Source of the DNA: Rhodoluna sp.
GTDB lineage: Bacteria; Actinomycetota; Actinomycetes; Actinomycetales; Microbacteriaceae
Length of the DNA: 7,556 bases
Direction of reading: 5' to 3'
NCBI GenBank assembly: GCA_026393335.1
Contig: JAPLAJ010000044.1
Location: forward strand, 1-7,556
In this document: one piece after another, positions 6,075-7,556 of the stretch
How positions within the stretch are numbered: the stretch's first letter is position 1
Layout of the letters: each line of letters opens with the position of its first letter
Notes under the pieces: model-generated
Seen by the model: the letters and a program-made list of their open reading frames with translations, nothing else
Databases searched by the model: none
What the model was told of the DNA's origin: nothing
Translations under genes and position numbers: made by a program

Positions 6075-6087
6075 TAGTCTAAGTAAA
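6075..6087 (+). promoter_or_regulatory. Probable leaderless promoter -10 of the GH16 gene
   Basis: TAGTCT (6075-6080) fits the actinobacterial TANNNT -10 pattern and ends 6 nt before the ATG, so transcription would start at or next to the A of the start codon. No ribosome-binding site lies in front of this ATG, consistent with a leaderless message. The -35 region (around 6051-6057) is weak. Confidence 0.5.
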
Positions 6088-7556
6088 TGAAGATATCCCT
6101 CAAGCACGTTCTGGTCGCAGCAATTGCGGTACTAATTGGTCTTTCTGCGAACGTGCAGGCTCAGTCCGCTACCATGCCAACAGCCACTATTTCTTTCCCA
6201 ACGCTACCTAGGGCAGTCTTTGGTGGGCCAGATGTTCCTCTTCAGATAACTCAGAGCGCTGGAACTACAACCGCGGAATCAAATACTCCTGCAACCTGCA
6301 GTGTCATCAACAATTCTTCAGTTCGCATACTAGCTGCCGGTATTTGTAAAATTACAGCTACCAACCCAGGAACCACCTCCCACAAACCTGCTCGTGCAGT
6401 AAATAGATCTTTCAGTATCTCTAAAGCACCTAATGTTCTTACAATTTCAGACTTTGGCTGGTTATCTATGGCCAACCCAACAGCTGATATAACAACTACC
6501 GAGACTTCTGGTGTGACACTTCTAACTTCCCTAAGCACTCGTTACTGCACTGTCTCAGGCAAAAAAGTAACCGCAATTAAAGTTGGCCCTTGTACTATTC
6601 GGGCATCAAGTCCTAGCACTGAGAATTACCTGACTGCTAAAACTGTTTCTAAAACTGTTTTGATTGGGTTAACCTCAAGCATTCTGCCACCTGTTGTCGT
6701 ACCGCCAACCATTACTTATGTAGGTCCATGGACAATCAGACAAACTACCTTTAATGACACCAACTCCTTTAACAGATCAGCTGATGCCAATGCTTGGGTA
6801 GCTAACAAGTGGTACATGCCAGGGCTTCGAGCTCAAATAGCTCAGGTAGCGGTGCAGTCAACAACTAAAGTCAGCTACCTAGTAACTGACAGTCTTGGTA
6901 GACCAACCCCAAACAAAACAATCAACCTGAGCGTTGGTAAACGTCACGGTGGATCTACTGCTTCAGTGAAGGTTGGCACATTTACAACCAACGGAGTTGA
7001 TAAGACTCCTCTTGATCAGATACTGGTAACTGGAACAACAGATTCCAAAGGTGTTGTAAGTTTTGACATCATCGGTCTAGACACAGTCGCTAAAGCTGGC
7101 CGATACACACAGATTGCAGCTTGGATCACTGATCTTGAAAAAGACGTCATTGACATCACAAACCTTGAATACAGTCTTCCTGCCGGTGGTTCAAGTGGCG
7201 GTGGCGGTGGCACAACCCCAGGCGAAGTTATTGGTGGCCCAACAGACAAGCAACTACTTTGGTCCGATGAATTCAACTCAGCTGCTGGTACTGGTCCAAC
7301 AAGTTCTAACTGGGGACCAGATATTGGAGATGGCTGTAACACAGCTGCTGGTTGTGGCTGGGGTAATGGTGAGGCTCAGTCCTATGCTGCTTGTGCTAAC
7401 AAGCAGGATGGCAATGGCTCGATGATCATCACATCTTCCACAGCTGCTGGTGACCCAAGCTGCACAAGCAACAAGACTTGGACCAGCGGTAAGTTCACCT
7501 CTTTCGGTAAGAAGCACTTCGGTTACGGTTACTTCGAAGCTCGACTAAAGATGCCA
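6087..7556 (+). CDS. Secreted multidomain glycoside hydrolase family 16 protein (laminarinase/beta-glucanase-like), 3' end outside the window
   Basis: 490 codons are visible and still open at the window edge. Residues 1-25 form a signal peptide: KISLK, a hydrophobic core VLVAAIAVLIGL, and a likely cut after VQA. Two domains follow with one cysteine pair each (C71/C87 and C154/C169), sharing a C-T/S-V ... G-x-C-x-I-x-A pattern typical of small Ig-like repeats in secreted actinobacterial proteins. A beta-rich region of unknown family spans about 205-365, followed by a Gly-rich linker (367-375). From 389 the sequence is GH16-like: LLWSDEFN (390-397), GWGNGEAQSY (424-433), GSMIITS (444-450), and SGKFTSFGKKHFGYGYFEAR (467-486). 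Such enzymes cut beta-1,3- or mixed-linked glucans outside the cell. The catalytic ExDxxE motif would lie beyond the end, so activity cannot be confirmed. The ATG is fixed by an in-frame TAA at 6084. Confidence 0.85.
   Translation, partial: MKISLKHVLVAAIAVLIGLSANVQAQSATMPTATISFPTLPRAVFGGPDVPLQITQSAGTTTAESNTPATCSVINNSSVRILAAGICKITATNPGTTSHKPARAVNRSFSISKAPNVLTISDFGWLSMANPTADITTTETSGVTLLTSLSTRYCTVSGKKVTAIKVGPCTIRASSPSTENYLTAKTVSKTVLIGLTSSILPPVVVPPTITYVGPWTIRQTTFNDTNSFNRSADANAWVANKWYMPGLRAQIAQVAVQSTTKVSYLVTDSLGRPTPNKTINLSVGKRHGGSTASVKVGTFTTNGVDKTPLDQILVTGTTDSKGVVSFDIIGLDTVAKAGRYTQIAAWITDLEKDVIDITNLEYSLPAGGSSGGGGGTTPGEVIGGPTDKQLLWSDEFNSAAGTGPTSSNWGPDIGDGCNTAAGCGWGNGEAQSYAACANKQDGNGSMIITSSTAAGDPSCTSNKTWTSGKFTSFGKKHFGYGYFEARLKMP

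Larger units (their letters stand above)
5715..6086. other. 372-nt non-coding region between the Abi-like gene and the secreted GH16 gene
   Basis: No convincing coding sequence on either strand. It holds two perfect 50-bp structured repeats, a near-palindrome (5837-5853), a weak - strand promoter candidate, a T-run (5901-5907), and at its right end the -10 of the downstream gene. The frame of the Abi-like gene remains open to 5882, but the encoded residues do not resemble the family. The stretch 5979-6070 shows nothing I recognise. Confidence 0.7.

Noticed and set aside
7016..7517. Open frames on both strands in other phases within 7016-7517
   Set aside because: They lie wholly inside the secreted GH16 gene and reflect its repetitive Gly/Ala/Thr/Ser codons. 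None shows a domain or start signal.

Overview
The window looks like chromosome of a low-to-moderate-GC Actinomycetota. The pointers are a three-part PurS/PurQ/PurL synthase with actinobacterial-looking PurL and PurC, an Abi-like protein of a type common in actinobacteria, and a probable leaderless TANNNT promoter in front of a secreted glycanase. A planktonic freshwater lineage (Luna-type Microbacteriaceae or acI-like) would fit the base composition and the polysaccharide-degrading protein, but nothing seen here proves the genus.

Positions 1-5064 are mainly de novo purine synthesis on the + strand. They hold the 3' end of purD, then purC overlapping it by 8 nt, a strong hairpin terminator, a small membrane protein (DUF805) on the - strand, a 203-nt intergenic region that should carry the second purine promoter, and the tightly packed purS-purQ-purL operon (4-nt gap, then 1-nt overlap). 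PurS, PurQ and PurL together make FGAM from FGAR. PurD acts two steps earlier and PurC later in the same pathway.

Positions 5031-6086 form an accessory island. A 227-codon Abi-like HEPN-type gene on the - strand runs tail-to-tail into purL, with its last codons inside the purL coding sequence. Just upstream of its start lies a 50-bp sequence that recurs perfectly 189 bp further upstream. Each copy can fold into a two-part stem-loop, and each is followed on the - strand by the same short motif at identical spacing. A HEPN Abi protein next to a repeated, foldable RNA-like element resembles RNA-antitoxin (type III-like or AbiF-like) systems. This is the most interesting part of the window and remains a hypothesis.

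Positions 6087-7556 hold the 5' part of a secreted multidomain protein: signal peptide, two cysteine-paired repeat domains, an undefined beta-rich region, a Gly-rich linker, and the N-terminal part of a GH16 (laminarinase/beta-glucanase-like) catalytic domain. It is cut by the window edge before the catalytic glutamates.
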